Counted from the first letter of the stretch, positions 18,235 to 26,774 are shown. The stretch is 64,000 bases of DNA from Qipengyuania citrea (GCF_024171405.1 NZ_JALJZT010000002.1:682001-746000), one strand, 5' to 3'. Made by a program: numbers and translations. The notes: a model not told the origin generated them from the sequence alone.

Positions 18235-18381
18235 ATGAAGACACCCGAACAACGCCGCGCGGCGATCGAACGCCGCGCATCGACCTGGTCAGACCCTGCC
18301 GCTGCCGATCGGCTGCGCCAGCTGGCCGAGGAAACCGACTTCATTGTCGAAGTTGAACCATCTTTCCGCCACCGCGGATGA
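18235..18381 (+). CDS. Small hypothetical phage protein
   Basis: A 48-residue, charged, probably helical protein starting MKTPEQRRAAIERRAS and ending PSFRHRG. It has no hydrophobic segment and no motif I recognise. It lies 58 bp after the 24-residue membrane peptide on the same strand and is followed at once by a strong terminator, so these three small genes probably form one short transcript at the left end of the prophage. No clear ribosome-binding site precedes it, which lowers confidence. Confidence 0.45.
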   Translation: MKTPEQRRAAIERRASTWSDPAAADRLRQLAEETDFIVEVEPSFRHRG

Positions 18382-18390
18382 CACCGAAGG

Positions 18391-18422
18391 GCCCCGCAAC
18401 CTAGAATGGTCGCGGGGCTTTT
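18391..18422 (+). terminator. Rho-independent terminator
   Basis: GCCCCGC (18391-18397) pairs with GCGGGGC (18412-18418) and is followed by TTTT. It ends the plus-strand small-gene cluster and faces the end of the minus-strand gene that stops at 18429. Confidence 0.8.
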
Positions 18423-18428
18423 CGTGTC

Positions 18429-18863
18429 TTAGGCCGCCAGGCGATCCAGCAGCTGCTTAAGATAGGGCAGCGCAGTAGGGTCTTTTTCTTCAAAGTAGGC
18501 CCAGGCGCGGGTCGGCAGCCACACCTCGCGGAAGTAAGACCGAAAATCAGCCAGGAGCCGTTCGGGATAGGCCTTCGGCTGCACCGGCTTTCGGCCATCC
18601 TGGAAAGACTGCACAAAGGTCGGCATTCGATCGGTATCGATGCCACATTCCTCGCGAAGATGACGCGCGAACATTGATCCAGACGAAATATCCGGCCAAA
18701 GCCGTTCGGGAAGTTCGTAACCTAGCTCTTCCAATGGGGCGATAAGCAAAAAGGTCATCTCGGTCAGAACCGAGAAATGGCCCACCGGCACCCCGCCCTG
18801 GTTGGCGAGATAGCGGGTGATGTGATACGAATTGATGCCCTTGCGGGGCGGCTCCTTGGTCAT
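18429..18863 (-). CDS. Unknown protein in the att-cos accessory slot
   Basis: A 144-residue soluble protein starting MTKEPPRKGINSYHITRYLANQGG. The start at 18863 has AGGGA nine bases upstream; the longer frame adds an unlikely extension. Two conserved-looking blocks stand out: LTEMTFLLIAPLEELGYELPERLWPDISSG in the middle and YPERLLADFRSYFREVWLPTRAWAYFEEKDP near the end. I do not recognise the family. It is in the same direction as the portal and terminase genes but beyond the candidate cos site, the place where P2 carries its anti-phage genes tin and old. A cargo role is plausible but unproven. Confidence 0.55.
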   Translation of the reverse strand: MTKEPPRKGINSYHITRYLANQGGVPVGHFSVLTEMTFLLIAPLEELGYELPERLWPDISSGSMFARHLREECGIDTDRMPTFVQSFQDGRKPVQPKAYPERLLADFRSYFREVWLPTRAWAYFEEKDPTALPYLKQLLDRLAA

Positions 18864-18986
18864 GGTCGTGATCCCTAAAATGGACGCTGGAAAACAACTT
18901 CCGATTGGGCTGATCGACCTTGACCTAATCCGCTGCAAATTGCATATCGCGGTTGAACCTAGGAGAGGGTCGACCAACCCTTTCGT

Positions 18987-19022
18987 GAAGCCTCGCCAGA
19001 GAAATCCGGCGAGGCTTCTTTC
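18987..19022. terminator. Strong hairpin with T tail
   Basis: GAAGCCTCGCC (18987-18997) and GGCGAGGCTTC (19008-19018) form a perfect 11-bp stem, followed by TTTC on the plus strand. It lies in the gene-free stretch 18864-19193 between the portal gene and the accessory gene and insulates them. Confidence 0.7.
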
Positions 19023-19059
19023 ATAGAGAATCAGAACGGGGATTCGAAGGCAAGAAGTA

Positions 19060-19090
19060 ATGATTCGGCGGGGAAAAAGTTGGGATAACC
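19060..19090. other. Candidate cohesive-end (cos) region
   Basis: GGCGGGGAAAAA at 19067-19078 shares ten bases with the core of the P2 cohesive end as I remember it (GGCGAGGCGGGGAAAGC). It lies about 115 bp beyond the stop codon of the portal gene, the position of cos in P2. The match is short and the P2 sequence is from memory, so this is a candidate only. Confidence 0.35.
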
Positions 19091-19193
19091 CATCGCGATC
19101 CCCCGCGCTTACCTACGCTACCATCCAATTGCCGCGGTTCCTCCATATCGAAGTCAGTCGGTGGACTGAATTGACGTTGCCGATTCGCGCGGG

Positions 19194-20282
19194 TCAGTCT
19201 TCGCTGGCAGCCGCAATCCGCTTGCCGGTCGGCGTTATCTGACTGCCATCGCTTGCGTCGTAGTTCGCGAACTGCAGCACTTCGCTTCCCGCCCAGTCAT
19301 TCACCCGCAACAGGCGCCGGATGATCGGGACGACTTCGACCAGGTAAAACGTGTCCAGCGCTTCGCTGGGCTTGCCGAAGCCGGCCGCATTCTGGGGCAC
19401 GATGCCCAGCAGGATCGGCGGGACGCGATGCGCGGCCAGCATGTCGTCGCGGCTGATGTTCTTGATGCCGCTGAATTCGTCCTTCGCCGCCAGTTCGCCG
19501 ACCGGTAGCAGCTGGACGCTGTCTTTCTTGCCGCTGGGGATGTTGAGAAACATATTCTTGAAATTCCCCGCGCCCTTGCCGGCCTTGATCGCCTTTTCGA
19601 TCTGGTCGGCGGTTTCCTGGTCGCTGAAGGCTTCGCTGACATACAGGATGAACCCCATGTGCGCCCCGTTCAGGTAATAGCGGCGGCGGAACAGCGTTGC
19701 GTTCTCATTCAACAGGCCGGATTGCAGCGCGGCCAGCCAGGCCGGCAATCCGTAAATCTCCTGGGCGACATCGGGCTGCTGAAGGTGAAAAATCCGCCCA
19801 GGCGCGAACTGATGTTCCTGCGCCACGCCGCTGCCGATGAAGAAGTAACCTTCGTTCGGGTCTTTCGGCGCGCGCATGTGCCGCGCGCTCGCATGGTCCA
19901 GCCTGGCGGTCCCGCCCCCGCGGTTCGGGATGTCCTCGAGATAGCCGTTGCCCATCTGCAGGAAGTCCAGCGCCCAGCGTTCGAAATCGTCGCTGGAAAG
20001 CTTCGCGGTCGGGACATGCGCGCCGACCAGCAAATTCACCTTCAGCCAGATCGCGCTGCTATGATGCGGCGCCATGTTGAACGCCTGGCAAAGCTTGTCC
20101 ATCGGCAGCGGCGGTTCAAACCAGCGGCCATTGTGCCAGATCTCGAAATATTGCGACAATTCGCGCCGGTCCAGGACGCTTTCGGCCTCGCCGAAGCTGA
20201 AGGCCATTGCCTTCGATGCGCCGGCGCCGCCGCCATCGGGCGCGGCAGTCTCGGCAAGGTCAAGCTGGGTCTGTTCGGTCAT
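19194..20282 (-). CDS. Q: Phage portal protein (P2 gpQ type)
   Basis: A 362-residue portal protein that forms the dodecameric ring at one capsid vertex through which DNA enters and leaves. Family features are the N-terminal FGEAESVLDRRELSQYFEIWHNGRWFEPPL, the central GNGYLEDIPNRGG, and the late VPPILLGIVPQNAAGFGKPSEALDTFYLVEV, all typical of the PBSX/P2 portal group. ATG 20282 was chosen, with AAGGGA nine bases ahead; a TTG at 20312 overlapping the terminase stop is the alternative. It follows the terminase ATPase on the same strand as in P2. Confidence 0.93.
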   Translation of the reverse strand: MTEQTQLDLAETAAPDGGGAGASKAMAFSFGEAESVLDRRELSQYFEIWHNGRWFEPPLPMDKLCQAFNMAPHHSSAIWLKVNLLVGAHVPTAKLSSDDFERWALDFLQMGNGYLEDIPNRGGGTARLDHASARHMRAPKDPNEGYFFIGSGVAQEHQFAPGRIFHLQQPDVAQEIYGLPAWLAALQSGLLNENATLFRRRYYLNGAHMGFILYVSEAFSDQETADQIEKAIKAGKGAGNFKNMFLNIPSGKKDSVQLLPVGELAAKDEFSGIKNISRDDMLAAHRVPPILLGIVPQNAAGFGKPSEALDTFYLVEVVPIIRRLLRVNDWAGSEVLQFANYDASDGSQITPTGKRIAAASED

Positions 20283-20308
20283 GGTCTTCGGTCCCTTGGA
20301 AAAGGCGT

Positions 20309-22267
20309 TCAATCGGAAAAGGCGACGCGCGTGCGGCTTGTCCCGCTGGCTGCCGCGGCAGCGTCCAGCGGTTCATTCGAAAAGGCATGAAGCACCGACC
20401 AGGCCAGGTCGGCATGGCCCACGCCTCCGGCGCGGCTCGCGGTATAGGTGACGCGGTTGCCGCTGGCGGTCAGCGTCGGGCGGATGGCCATGAAGGCGGC
20501 CATCAGGTCTTTCCAGCTGGCATCGAATTCGACCCGCCCTTCGCGGAACAGCCGCTGACCCTTCAGGACCAACGCAGCCTTGACCGCGACCGTGTATTCG
20601 ATCGCGCGAACGTTCGGATACCAGCGCTGGACCAGCTGCAGCACCGCCGCGCCGATGCCGCCGCTGGCATCGATCGCGATGTCCTGGACATTGAAGCGCT
20701 GCGCGATCGACCGGATGAAGTCGGCCTGCGCCTGAAAATCCATGTTGTTCAGGCGGAACTTGGCGAGGATGCGGAACTTGCCCACGCCTGGCTGGTCAGG
20801 CGGCGCGATCACGGTCAGCGCGGCATCGTCGCGGCCCTGATGGTTCGGGTCGTAACCCAGCCAGACCGGTTTGTCGCCGAAGGGCCGCGCGCGCGGGATG
20901 TCCAGCTTCGCCGGTTCGAAATCGCGCCAGGTATAGAAGCTGTCGACCCGCGCGGTCGCCAACAAAGCCCAGGGGAAGCTGCTTTCGCTGTCGTCGACGA
21001 ATTCGCATTCGTAAAGATTGCGGAATTCGTCATCGCTCGCTTCGACGCGCAGTTCTTCGATGTCGACCAGGTCGCCCAGCCCGCCGGCGATGGCATCCTG
21101 CAGCGTGACCACCTGGCACCAGCTGCCATCGGGCATGATCTTGCCGCGCTGCAGATTGGCATGGCTGCAATCGAATTCGCGCTGGTCGCCCTTGGGCTTG
21201 CCGCGGTTCCATTCCTCGCCGGACCAGAAGGCGAAGGCGTCATGGGTCTTCGTGCTGGGCGTCGAAAAATAGGTGCGCTTGAATATCTTGTGGGTCGCCA
21301 TCGCGGCGGCGACCTTGCGCAGTTCGGCGAAGCCCTGGGCCCAGAAGAATTCGTCGAAATAGAAATCGCCGCTTTCGCCCTGCGACGTATTCGAATTGGT
21401 CGACATCGGATAAAGGCCGACCTGGTCCAGCCCGCCGCCGATCGGTTCGCCGTCTTCGGTTTCCAGCCCGCCGAAGTCCAGCATGATCGGGTCGCCGACC
21501 AGATCGACGCCGGTAACGCGCTTGACCCAGCTGACAATCTCGCGGCGGAACTTGTTTGCCTGGCGGCGCGATGCCGAAAGGAAAATCTGGTTGCGCGGCT
21601 GCTCGCCGGCCAGCACATCTTCGGCGATCTTCGCCACCGCTTCGCGGGCGAAATACCAGGTCGCGCCGATCTGCCGCGACTTCAGAATTTTCCGCGTCCG
21701 GCGCTCGCGCTGTTCCCACCAGCCCGCCTGGTATTCGAAATTCTTATCGTGGAAGTCGTCCAGCAGCGCCTGCCACTGGTCCAGGGTCAGGAAATTCTTG
21801 CGCTTGTCGGCGCGCTTGGCCTTGGCCGCATCATCGTTTCGCGCGGCGATCTTCGGGTTAAGGTCGCCTTCCTTGCCGGTCTGGCGATACTTGCGGCAGC
21901 GCTCGACCCGTTCCAGCTGTCGCATACAGAAGTCGACCCGCTTCATGTCGCCTTCGGACAGATGCGGCTTGTCCATCAGGTTCGCGACATGAATTTCGAA
22001 GGCGTCTTCGGCGACATCGATCGCGCTGAAGTCATCCCAATTGCCGCGCTTTTTCCAGCTGGCCAGCGTCTGGTAATTGACGCCCAGTTCCTCGGCAATT
22101 TCGGCCAGCTTCCATTCGCGCCAATACAGCGACCGCGCATGGCGGCGCAGGAATGCCGGATTGGTCAGGTCGGTTCCGTCTCGGGCGGGAAGCAAGTGCA
22201 TGGCGATGCCATGCACCCCTGCAGCGCGGGCTTGGCCATCGCCTTGCGCGGTCGAAGCGACATCCAC
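20309..22267 (-). CDS. P: Terminase large subunit (P2 gpP type)
   Basis: A 652-residue packaging motor. An N-terminal helix-turn-helix (about 51-75, LAEIAEELGVNYQTLASWKKRG) resembles gpP. The ATPase has a Walker A-like KSRQIGATWYFA (about 196-207) and Walker B DFYFDEFFW (about 301-309). The C-terminal nuclease shows WLGYDPNHQGRDDAALTV and DIAIDASGGIG with the acidic metal-binding residues. It pumps DNA into the prohead and cuts at cos. The start is GTG 22267; ATG 22201 is possible. It is divergent from the scaffold gene. Confidence 0.93.
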   Translation of the reverse strand: MDVASTAQGDGQARAAGVHGIAMHLLPARDGTDLTNPAFLRRHARSLYWREWKLAEIAEELGVNYQTLASWKKRGNWDDFSAIDVAEDAFEIHVANLMDKPHLSEGDMKRVDFCMRQLERVERCRKYRQTGKEGDLNPKIAARNDDAAKAKRADKRKNFLTLDQWQALLDDFHDKNFEYQAGWWEQRERRTRKILKSRQIGATWYFAREAVAKIAEDVLAGEQPRNQIFLSASRRQANKFRREIVSWVKRVTGVDLVGDPIMLDFGGLETEDGEPIGGGLDQVGLYPMSTNSNTSQGESGDFYFDEFFWAQGFAELRKVAAAMATHKIFKRTYFSTPSTKTHDAFAFWSGEEWNRGKPKGDQREFDCSHANLQRGKIMPDGSWCQVVTLQDAIAGGLGDLVDIEELRVEASDDEFRNLYECEFVDDSESSFPWALLATARVDSFYTWRDFEPAKLDIPRARPFGDKPVWLGYDPNHQGRDDAALTVIAPPDQPGVGKFRILAKFRLNNMDFQAQADFIRSIAQRFNVQDIAIDASGGIGAAVLQLVQRWYPNVRAIEYTVAVKAALVLKGQRLFREGRVEFDASWKDLMAAFMAIRPTLTASGNRVTYTASRAGGVGHADLAWSVLHAFSNEPLDAAAAASGTSRTRVAFSD

Positions 22268-22358
22268 CGCGCAGCGGCGTTGCGCGCAGGCGCATCTGTC
22301 GGCCCTTAGTGCGCTTCAGATTGCACACCTGCCCCCGCGCAACGGAGCCTAGACCGCC

Positions 22359-23213
22359 ATGAAGACCAAAAAGTTCCTGCTCGCCACCGCCGGCGCCACC
22401 GTCGACGGGCGCACGATCGATGCCAACATGCTGACCGAAATGGCGGAAGGCTATGATCCGAAGACCTACGGCGCGCGCGTCAACATCGAACACATCCGCG
22501 GCATCAGCGGCCAGGCGCCCTTCCGCGCCTATGGCGATGTCCTGGAACTCTCCACCGCCGAAGTCGATGTCAACTTCCACGGCCAGACCGAAAAGCGCCT
22601 GGGCCTGTTCGGCACGCTCGACGTGACCGATGATGCGAAGGCATTGAACGATGCCGGCCAGAAGGTTTACCCGTCGGTCGAAATCGAGCCCAACTTCGCC
22701 GGCAAGGGCAAAGCCTATCTGATGGGCGTGGCGCTGACCGACAGCCCCGCGGCGATCGCCACCGAGCGCATGGCCTTCAATCGCTCCATTCCCGGCGCGC
22801 TGACCCTTGCGGCAGATCGGCCCGAACAGGCGTTCGCATTCGAATTCGCCGACGCCGAAGGCAAGCCGAGCGAGGCCGCCGAAGGGCTGATCGGCAAGTT
22901 CGGCGCCATGCTCGACACCGTCTTCGCCAAGCATGGCGGCAAGGAAGGCGAGGTGCCCAAGCCGAAGGAAGGCGACGCCCCCCAGGCCGGCGACCTCGAC
23001 TTCGCCCAGCTGCGCCCGCTGTTCGAAGGCTTCGCCCAGGATGTCGCCGGTTCGATCGACACGCTGCGCACCGAAATGCGCGGCGAACTCGACCAGTTCG
23101 CTGTCCGCATCAAGGGCATCGAAGGCAAGGTCGAAGGCACCCCTGCCGACACCTACAACCAGCGGCCCGCCGCTGCCGGCGCCAATGGCGACCAGCAGCT
23201 GACCGACTGCTGA
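22359..23213 (+). CDS. O: Capsid scaffolding protein with serine protease domain (gpO type)
   Basis: A 284-residue protein like P2 gpO, an internal scaffold that also processes the capsid proteins. The protease triad fits gpO by spacing: Asp16 (VDGR), His45 (NIEHIRG) and Ser106 (VYPSVEI), against Asp19, His48 and Ser107 in P2. The C-terminal part is acidic and helical, as expected of the scaffold. The ATG follows GGAGCC, and the intergenic region 22268-22358 must hold the divergent promoters for P-Q and O-N-M-L. Confidence 0.92.
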   Translation: MKTKKFLLATAGATVDGRTIDANMLTEMAEGYDPKTYGARVNIEHIRGISGQAPFRAYGDVLELSTAEVDVNFHGQTEKRLGLFGTLDVTDDAKALNDAGQKVYPSVEIEPNFAGKGKAYLMGVALTDSPAAIATERMAFNRSIPGALTLAADRPEQAFAFEFADAEGKPSEAAEGLIGKFGAMLDTVFAKHGGKEGEVPKPKEGDAPQAGDLDFAQLRPLFEGFAQDVAGSIDTLRTEMRGELDQFAVRIKGIEGKVEGTPADTYNQRPAAAGANGDQQLTDC

Positions 23214-23271
23214 CCGCCCAACCCGCAACCCAAGCAAAGCCCCGCATCCGCTTCGCTAAGGAACCCGCTCC

Positions 23272-24363
23272 ATGAAGACCACCACCCGCATCAAGCTTGC
23301 GGCCTTCGTTTCGCAGATCGCCATGCTGAATTCGCTGCCGGCGCTCGCCGAGCCTGGCAACGGCACTACGAAATTCAATGTCGCGCCGAACGTCGAACAA
23401 AAGCTGGAAGACCGCCTGCGCAATTCCAGCGAATTCCTGCAGGCGATCAATGTCATTCCGGTTTCGGAACAGGAAGGCGCGGTCCTGGGCGTCGGCGTCT
23501 CGCGGTCGATGGCCGGACGCACCGACACCAGCGGCGGCGCGCGCCGCAACCCCACCGCCATCGGCGGCGCGACCGAAAAGCACCGTTACCTTTGCCGCAA
23601 GACCGACTTCGACTGGTCGCAGCGCTATGCCGTGATTGATGCCTGGGCGCATCGGCCGGAATTCCAGACCTTGCTGCGCGACGACATCCTGGCCCAGCAA
23701 GCCGAAGACCGCATCACCATCGGCTTCAACGGGACCAGCGCGGCGGCCACTACCGATCGCGATGCCAACCCGCTGCTGGAAGATGTCAACGAAGGCTGGC
23801 TGCACAAGATCCGCACCGACGCGCCGGCGCAGGTCATGGCCGATGGCTTCGAAGCCGGCGCCATCTACATCAAGGCCGGCGTCGAACTCTACGACAGCGA
23901 AGCCGACAATGCGGCGACCGCGAAGGCGGACTATTCGTCGCTCGACGCGCTGGTCCTGGACGCCAAGCGCGGCATCCACCCGCGCCATCGCGGTTCGAAT
24001 GACCTGGTCGTCATCGTCGGCCATGATCTGCTGGACGACAAATACTTCAACATTGCCCAGAAGACCGGCGCCACCGCCACCGAAGTCGAAGCGACCGATC
24101 GCATCATTCGGTCCAGCAAGATGCTGGGCGGGCTCGAGGCGATCCGCGTGTCGGGCTTCCCCGGCAATGCGGTGATGATTACCAAGCTGTCGAACCTGTC
24201 GATCTATTGGCAGGAAGGCACCCGCCGGCGCCAGCTGAAGGACGAACCCGAATTCGACCGCGTCGCCAACTATGAATCGGTGAACGAAGCCTATGTCGTC
24301 GAAGAATACGAACTGGCGGTCCTGATCGAAAACATCGTCAACGGCGAAAAGCCCGCGGCCTAG
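23272..24363 (+). CDS. N: Major capsid protein (gpN type)
   Basis: A 363-residue HK97-fold capsid protein of the P2 N family (P2 gpN is 357). Diagnostic pieces are SEQEGAVLGVGVS near residue 65, YLCRKTDFDWSQRYAVIDAWAHRPEFQ, IGFNGTSAA, and NDLVVIVGHDLLDDKYFNI. The N-terminal 30 or so residues are probably removed by the gpO protease, as in P2. It follows the scaffold gene by 58 bp with AAGGAACCCGCTCC as ribosome-binding site. A strong hairpin (24374-24399) follows. Confidence 0.94.
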   Translation: MKTTTRIKLAAFVSQIAMLNSLPALAEPGNGTTKFNVAPNVEQKLEDRLRNSSEFLQAINVIPVSEQEGAVLGVGVSRSMAGRTDTSGGARRNPTAIGGATEKHRYLCRKTDFDWSQRYAVIDAWAHRPEFQTLLRDDILAQQAEDRITIGFNGTSAAATTDRDANPLLEDVNEGWLHKIRTDAPAQVMADGFEAGAIYIKAGVELYDSEADNAATAKADYSSLDALVLDAKRGIHPRHRGSNDLVVIVGHDLLDDKYFNIAQKTGATATEVEATDRIIRSSKMLGGLEAIRVSGFPGNAVMITKLSNLSIYWQEGTRRRQLKDEPEFDRVANYESVNEAYVVEEYELAVLIENIVNGEKPAA

Positions 24364-24373
24364 CTGATGCGCT

Positions 24374-24399
24374 GGGGCGGGCTTGATCGAGCCCGCCCC
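24374..24399 (+). terminator. Hairpin after the capsid gene
   Basis: GGGGCGGGCT (24374-24383) and AGCCCGCCCC (24390-24399) form a perfect 10-bp stem with a 6-base loop, just beyond the capsid stop. There is no T run, so it is more likely an mRNA-stabilising or attenuating hairpin than a full terminator; it would favour capsid expression over the genes behind it. Confidence 0.5.
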
Positions 24400-24474
24400 G
24401 CTTCGACCGGCTGACCTGGCCGGACCCCTGCCGACCAGGTCAGCCAACCCGAACCGAACAAGGAAGCCCCCGCA

Positions 24475-25254
24475 ATGTCGACCAGCCCGTTTCTGCGCAA
24501 CCGCCACCGCCGCCTGGCCGCTGCCGCCGGCAAGGCCGCGACCGCCGGCATCCCCCAGGCGCCCGACGAAGCCAGCGAAGCCGGCCAGGAATATGCGGTC
24601 CTGAAGGTTCGCCTGGACGACAATTTGCGCAAGCTGGCCGATGTCGCCAGCCATGAAGCGCGCCTGCCGCTCAAGGCGGAATTCCTCGCTACCTTCCGTC
24701 CCTGGGTCGAAGGCGTCGTCGAAGCCGATGCGCCGGTCCAGGATGAAATCCTGCTGACCAGCATGGTCTGGGCGATCGATGTCGGCGACTTCGAACGCGC
24801 GGTCGACCTGGGCGCGTTCGCGCTGAAGCATGGGCTGGCCATGCCCGAACGCTACAATCGCAGCGTCGCCTGTTTCCTGCGCGAAGACATCGCCGAAGCC
24901 GCGCTGGCAGATGCCGATGTGGTCAGCCTGGAAACGCTGGTCCGCGTCGACCATCTCACCGCCGACGCCGACATGCCCGACGCCGCCAAGGCCAAGCTGG
25001 ACAAGGCGCTGGGCCGCGCCTGGGCGGCCAAGGCCGACAGCTTCGATGCCGCCGACGACAATGCCCCCGCCGGCGGCGCCGCCGCATTCGTCGACCAGGC
25101 GCTGGGCAAGCTGCGCCGCGCGCTTGGGCTCGACAAGAAGGTCGGCGTCAAAAAGGACATCGAAAAGCTTGAACGCCGCCTGCGCGATCTGCGCACCGAA
25201 GCGGCGGCCAACGGCGCCGCCCAGGAACAGCAAGCCGGCGACGCCGGCGGGTAA
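24475..25254 (+). CDS. M: Terminase small subunit / endonuclease (gpM type)
   Basis: A 259-residue protein of the P2 gpM family. MSTSPFLRNRHRR is the N-terminus, followed by a helical domain with AEFLATFRPWVEGVVEADAPVQDEILLTSMVWAIDVGDFERAVDLGAFAL, the conserved core, and a Lys-rich helical C-terminus. The family recognises and helps cut cos before gpP packages the DNA. It keeps the P2 order between the capsid and head-completion genes. An acidic Ala-rich C-terminal extension (EAAANGAAQEQQAGDAGG) is variable. Confidence 0.88.
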   Translation: MSTSPFLRNRHRRLAAAAGKAATAGIPQAPDEASEAGQEYAVLKVRLDDNLRKLADVASHEARLPLKAEFLATFRPWVEGVVEADAPVQDEILLTSMVWAIDVGDFERAVDLGAFALKHGLAMPERYNRSVACFLREDIAEAALADADVVSLETLVRVDHLTADADMPDAAKAKLDKALGRAWAAKADSFDAADDNAPAGGAAAFVDQALGKLRRALGLDKKVGVKKDIEKLERRLRDLRTEAAANGAAQEQQAGDAGG

Positions 25255-25408
25255 AAGGACGCCCCACGGCGCTGGGGAGGCGATTGCGCCGCGATGCGAT
25301 GGCTTCGGCCTGCAGCTGACCGGTTCTTTCTCACCTCCCCACTTGCCGGCGGGACATGCGGCCTGATGCAGTGAAGCGTCGGGCCGTTCAAAAGGTCAGG
25401 AAACCAGC

Positions 25409-25912
25409 ATGGCAGGACTAACAGCGCCAGCAGACAATCACACTAGCGAGGGCCGGGTTATCGAGGCCGATGGCTGGTTTCCTGGCATCGACACCGCCGC
25501 AATTCGCGCGGCCATCCGCCTGGGCGATGGCGCGATCGGCGACGAACGCCTGGCGGCGGCGATCGAAGGCGGCATCATCGCCGGCCTGCGCGCGCTGTCG
25601 GCCTGGCGCAGCGCCCGCGCCGCCGAAGGAATCCCCGACCTCGCCGATGTCGCGCCTGAAGACCAGGTCAACGGCAAGCCGCGCGCGGTCCTGATCTGGC
25701 AGCGCATCGTCGGTTTCTACACCGCTGCCGAACTGGCCGACACGCATCTGGACGTTAGCGCCACCGACGAAGCGCTGGACCGCGACAGCGAAAAGCGCGA
25801 CGCCGCCGACGATTATCGGCGCAAGGCATTCGAAGCGGTCGCCGATCTGCAGGGCATCGGCCTGGCCGAAGGCGCCCCGGCCCCTGGCCGCAACCGCGTG
25901 GCGCTGATCTGA
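25409..25912 (+). CDS. L: Head completion/stabilisation protein (gpL type)
   Basis: A 167-residue protein of the P2 gpL family (head completion). EADGWFPGIDTAAIRAAIRLGDGAIGDERLAAAIEGGIIAGLRAL at the N-terminus and VLIWQRIVGFYTAAELADTHLDVSATDEALDRDSEKRDAADDYRR in the second half are family features. It caps the portal after packaging so that the tail can join. AAAGGTCAGGAAACC precedes the ATG. It ends one base into a small membrane-protein gene. Confidence 0.86.
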   Translation: MAGLTAPADNHTSEGRVIEADGWFPGIDTAAIRAAIRLGDGAIGDERLAAAIEGGIIAGLRALSAWRSARAAEGIPDLADVAPEDQVNGKPRAVLIWQRIVGFYTAAELADTHLDVSATDEALDRDSEKRDAADDYRRKAFEAVADLQGIGLAEGAPAPGRNRVALI

Positions 25913-26091
25913 TGCGCCTGTTGCGCGACATCGGCCTGGCGCTGAAGCTGCTACTGACCGGCCTGCTGGTGGCGCTTGTCGGGATCTGTGTGTCGCTGGT
26001 CATCGGCATCGTCGAAGGGGGCAAGATGCTGGCCGGCTTCGCCTGTTTCATCGCCTCTTGCGTTGCCGACGACTGGAAGGGCCGCCGATGA
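25912..26091 (+). CDS. Small membrane protein between L and X
   Basis: A 59-residue protein starting MRLLRDIGLALKLLLTG with one or two membrane helices (about 8-32 and 38-50) and a basic C-terminus WKGRR. The start shares a base with the stop of gpL (TGATG) and its stop overlaps the ATG of gpX (ATGA), so it is embedded in a translationally coupled string. P2 has gpX then the holin gene Y near this point, so it may be a lysis-related or vestigial holin-like gene; a fuller holin candidate exists at 33071. Confidence 0.55.
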   Translation: MRLLRDIGLALKLLLTGLLVALVGICVSLVIGIVEGGKMLAGFACFIASCVADDWKGRR

Positions 26092-26297
26092 TCGCCACCG
26101 CCCAGGCCGGCGAAACGGTCGACGCGATCTGCTGGCGCGTCCTGGGCCGGACCGCAGGCGTTACCGAACAGGTCTTCGAACTCAACCCAGGGCTGGCGGA
26201 CCTGGGCGCGCAGCTGCCTGGCGGGACGAACGTTACCCTGCCGGACCTCGCCGCAACCGCGCTTCCGGCGCGGCAAATCGTCAAGCTGTGGGATTGA
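26088..26297 (+). CDS. X: Tail protein X (LysM-like)
   Basis: A 69-residue protein of the P2 gpX family: TAQAGETVDAICWRVLGRTAGVTEQVFELNPGLADLG followed by PGGTNVTLPDL is a single LysM-type fold. gpX is a small tail-assembly protein next to the head-completion gene in P2-like phages. It overlaps the previous gene by four bases. The conserved GxTVDxICWR opening and the full length make the call secure. Confidence 0.9.
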   Translation: MIATAQAGETVDAICWRVLGRTAGVTEQVFELNPGLADLGAQLPGGTNVTLPDLAATALPARQIVKLWD

Positions 26298-26300
26298 TCG

Positions 26301-26774
26301 ATGCAGAAGCCCACCTCCCTTCGCAAAGCCCTGGAAGCCGCGCTGGAAGAACTGCGCATCGATCCGACGCGCCTGGCGCTCTGGGTCGAAGATGGCGCGG
26401 TTCGCTCGCGTTCGACCGGCGACCTGTCCTTCAGCTTCGAATATCCGCTGTCGGTCCTGCTGCGCGACATGAAGACCGACATCGCGCTGGTCACGCTCGC
26501 CATCACCCGCTGGCTGCATGTCCACCAGCCCAACCTGCTGGCGGGCGGCAGCGGCGACAGCTTCAAGTTCGAAACCGACATCCTGGACAATGAAAAGGCC
26601 GACATCCTGGTCACGCTGCAGCTGACCGAACCGGTCAAGGTCACGCCCAAGGAAGGCGGCGGCTTCGATCTGGAATATCTGGCAGAACCCGACCCGCTGT
26701 TCGCCAGCGACGCCGGCTTCGCCGAAACCGCCGCGCCCCCGCTGCAGACTGCCGACACCATCGTCGCCGACTGA
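26301..26774 (+). CDS. R: Tail completion protein R
   Basis: A 157-residue protein of the P2 gpR family, needed to join the finished tail to the head. It starts MQKPTSLRKALEAALEELRIDPTRLALWVEDG and continues SFEYPLSVLLRDMKTDIALVTLAITRWLHVHQPNLL, the family core. It lies four bases after gpX and ends one base into gpS. The lysis genes that P2 places between X and R are absent here and found at 33-35 kb instead. Confidence 0.85.
   Translation: MQKPTSLRKALEAALEELRIDPTRLALWVEDGAVRSRSTGDLSFSFEYPLSVLLRDMKTDIALVTLAITRWLHVHQPNLLAGGSGDSFKFETDILDNEKADILVTLQLTEPVKVTPKEGGGFDLEYLAEPDPLFASDAGFAETAAPPLQTADTIVAD

Noticed and set aside
23110-25233. 707-codon minus-strand frame opposite N and M
   Set aside because: It is antisense to confident capsid and terminase genes, with composition typical of a GC-rich shadow and no motif. 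The same applies to 20207-22309 opposite P and 29947-32067 opposite the fibre genes.
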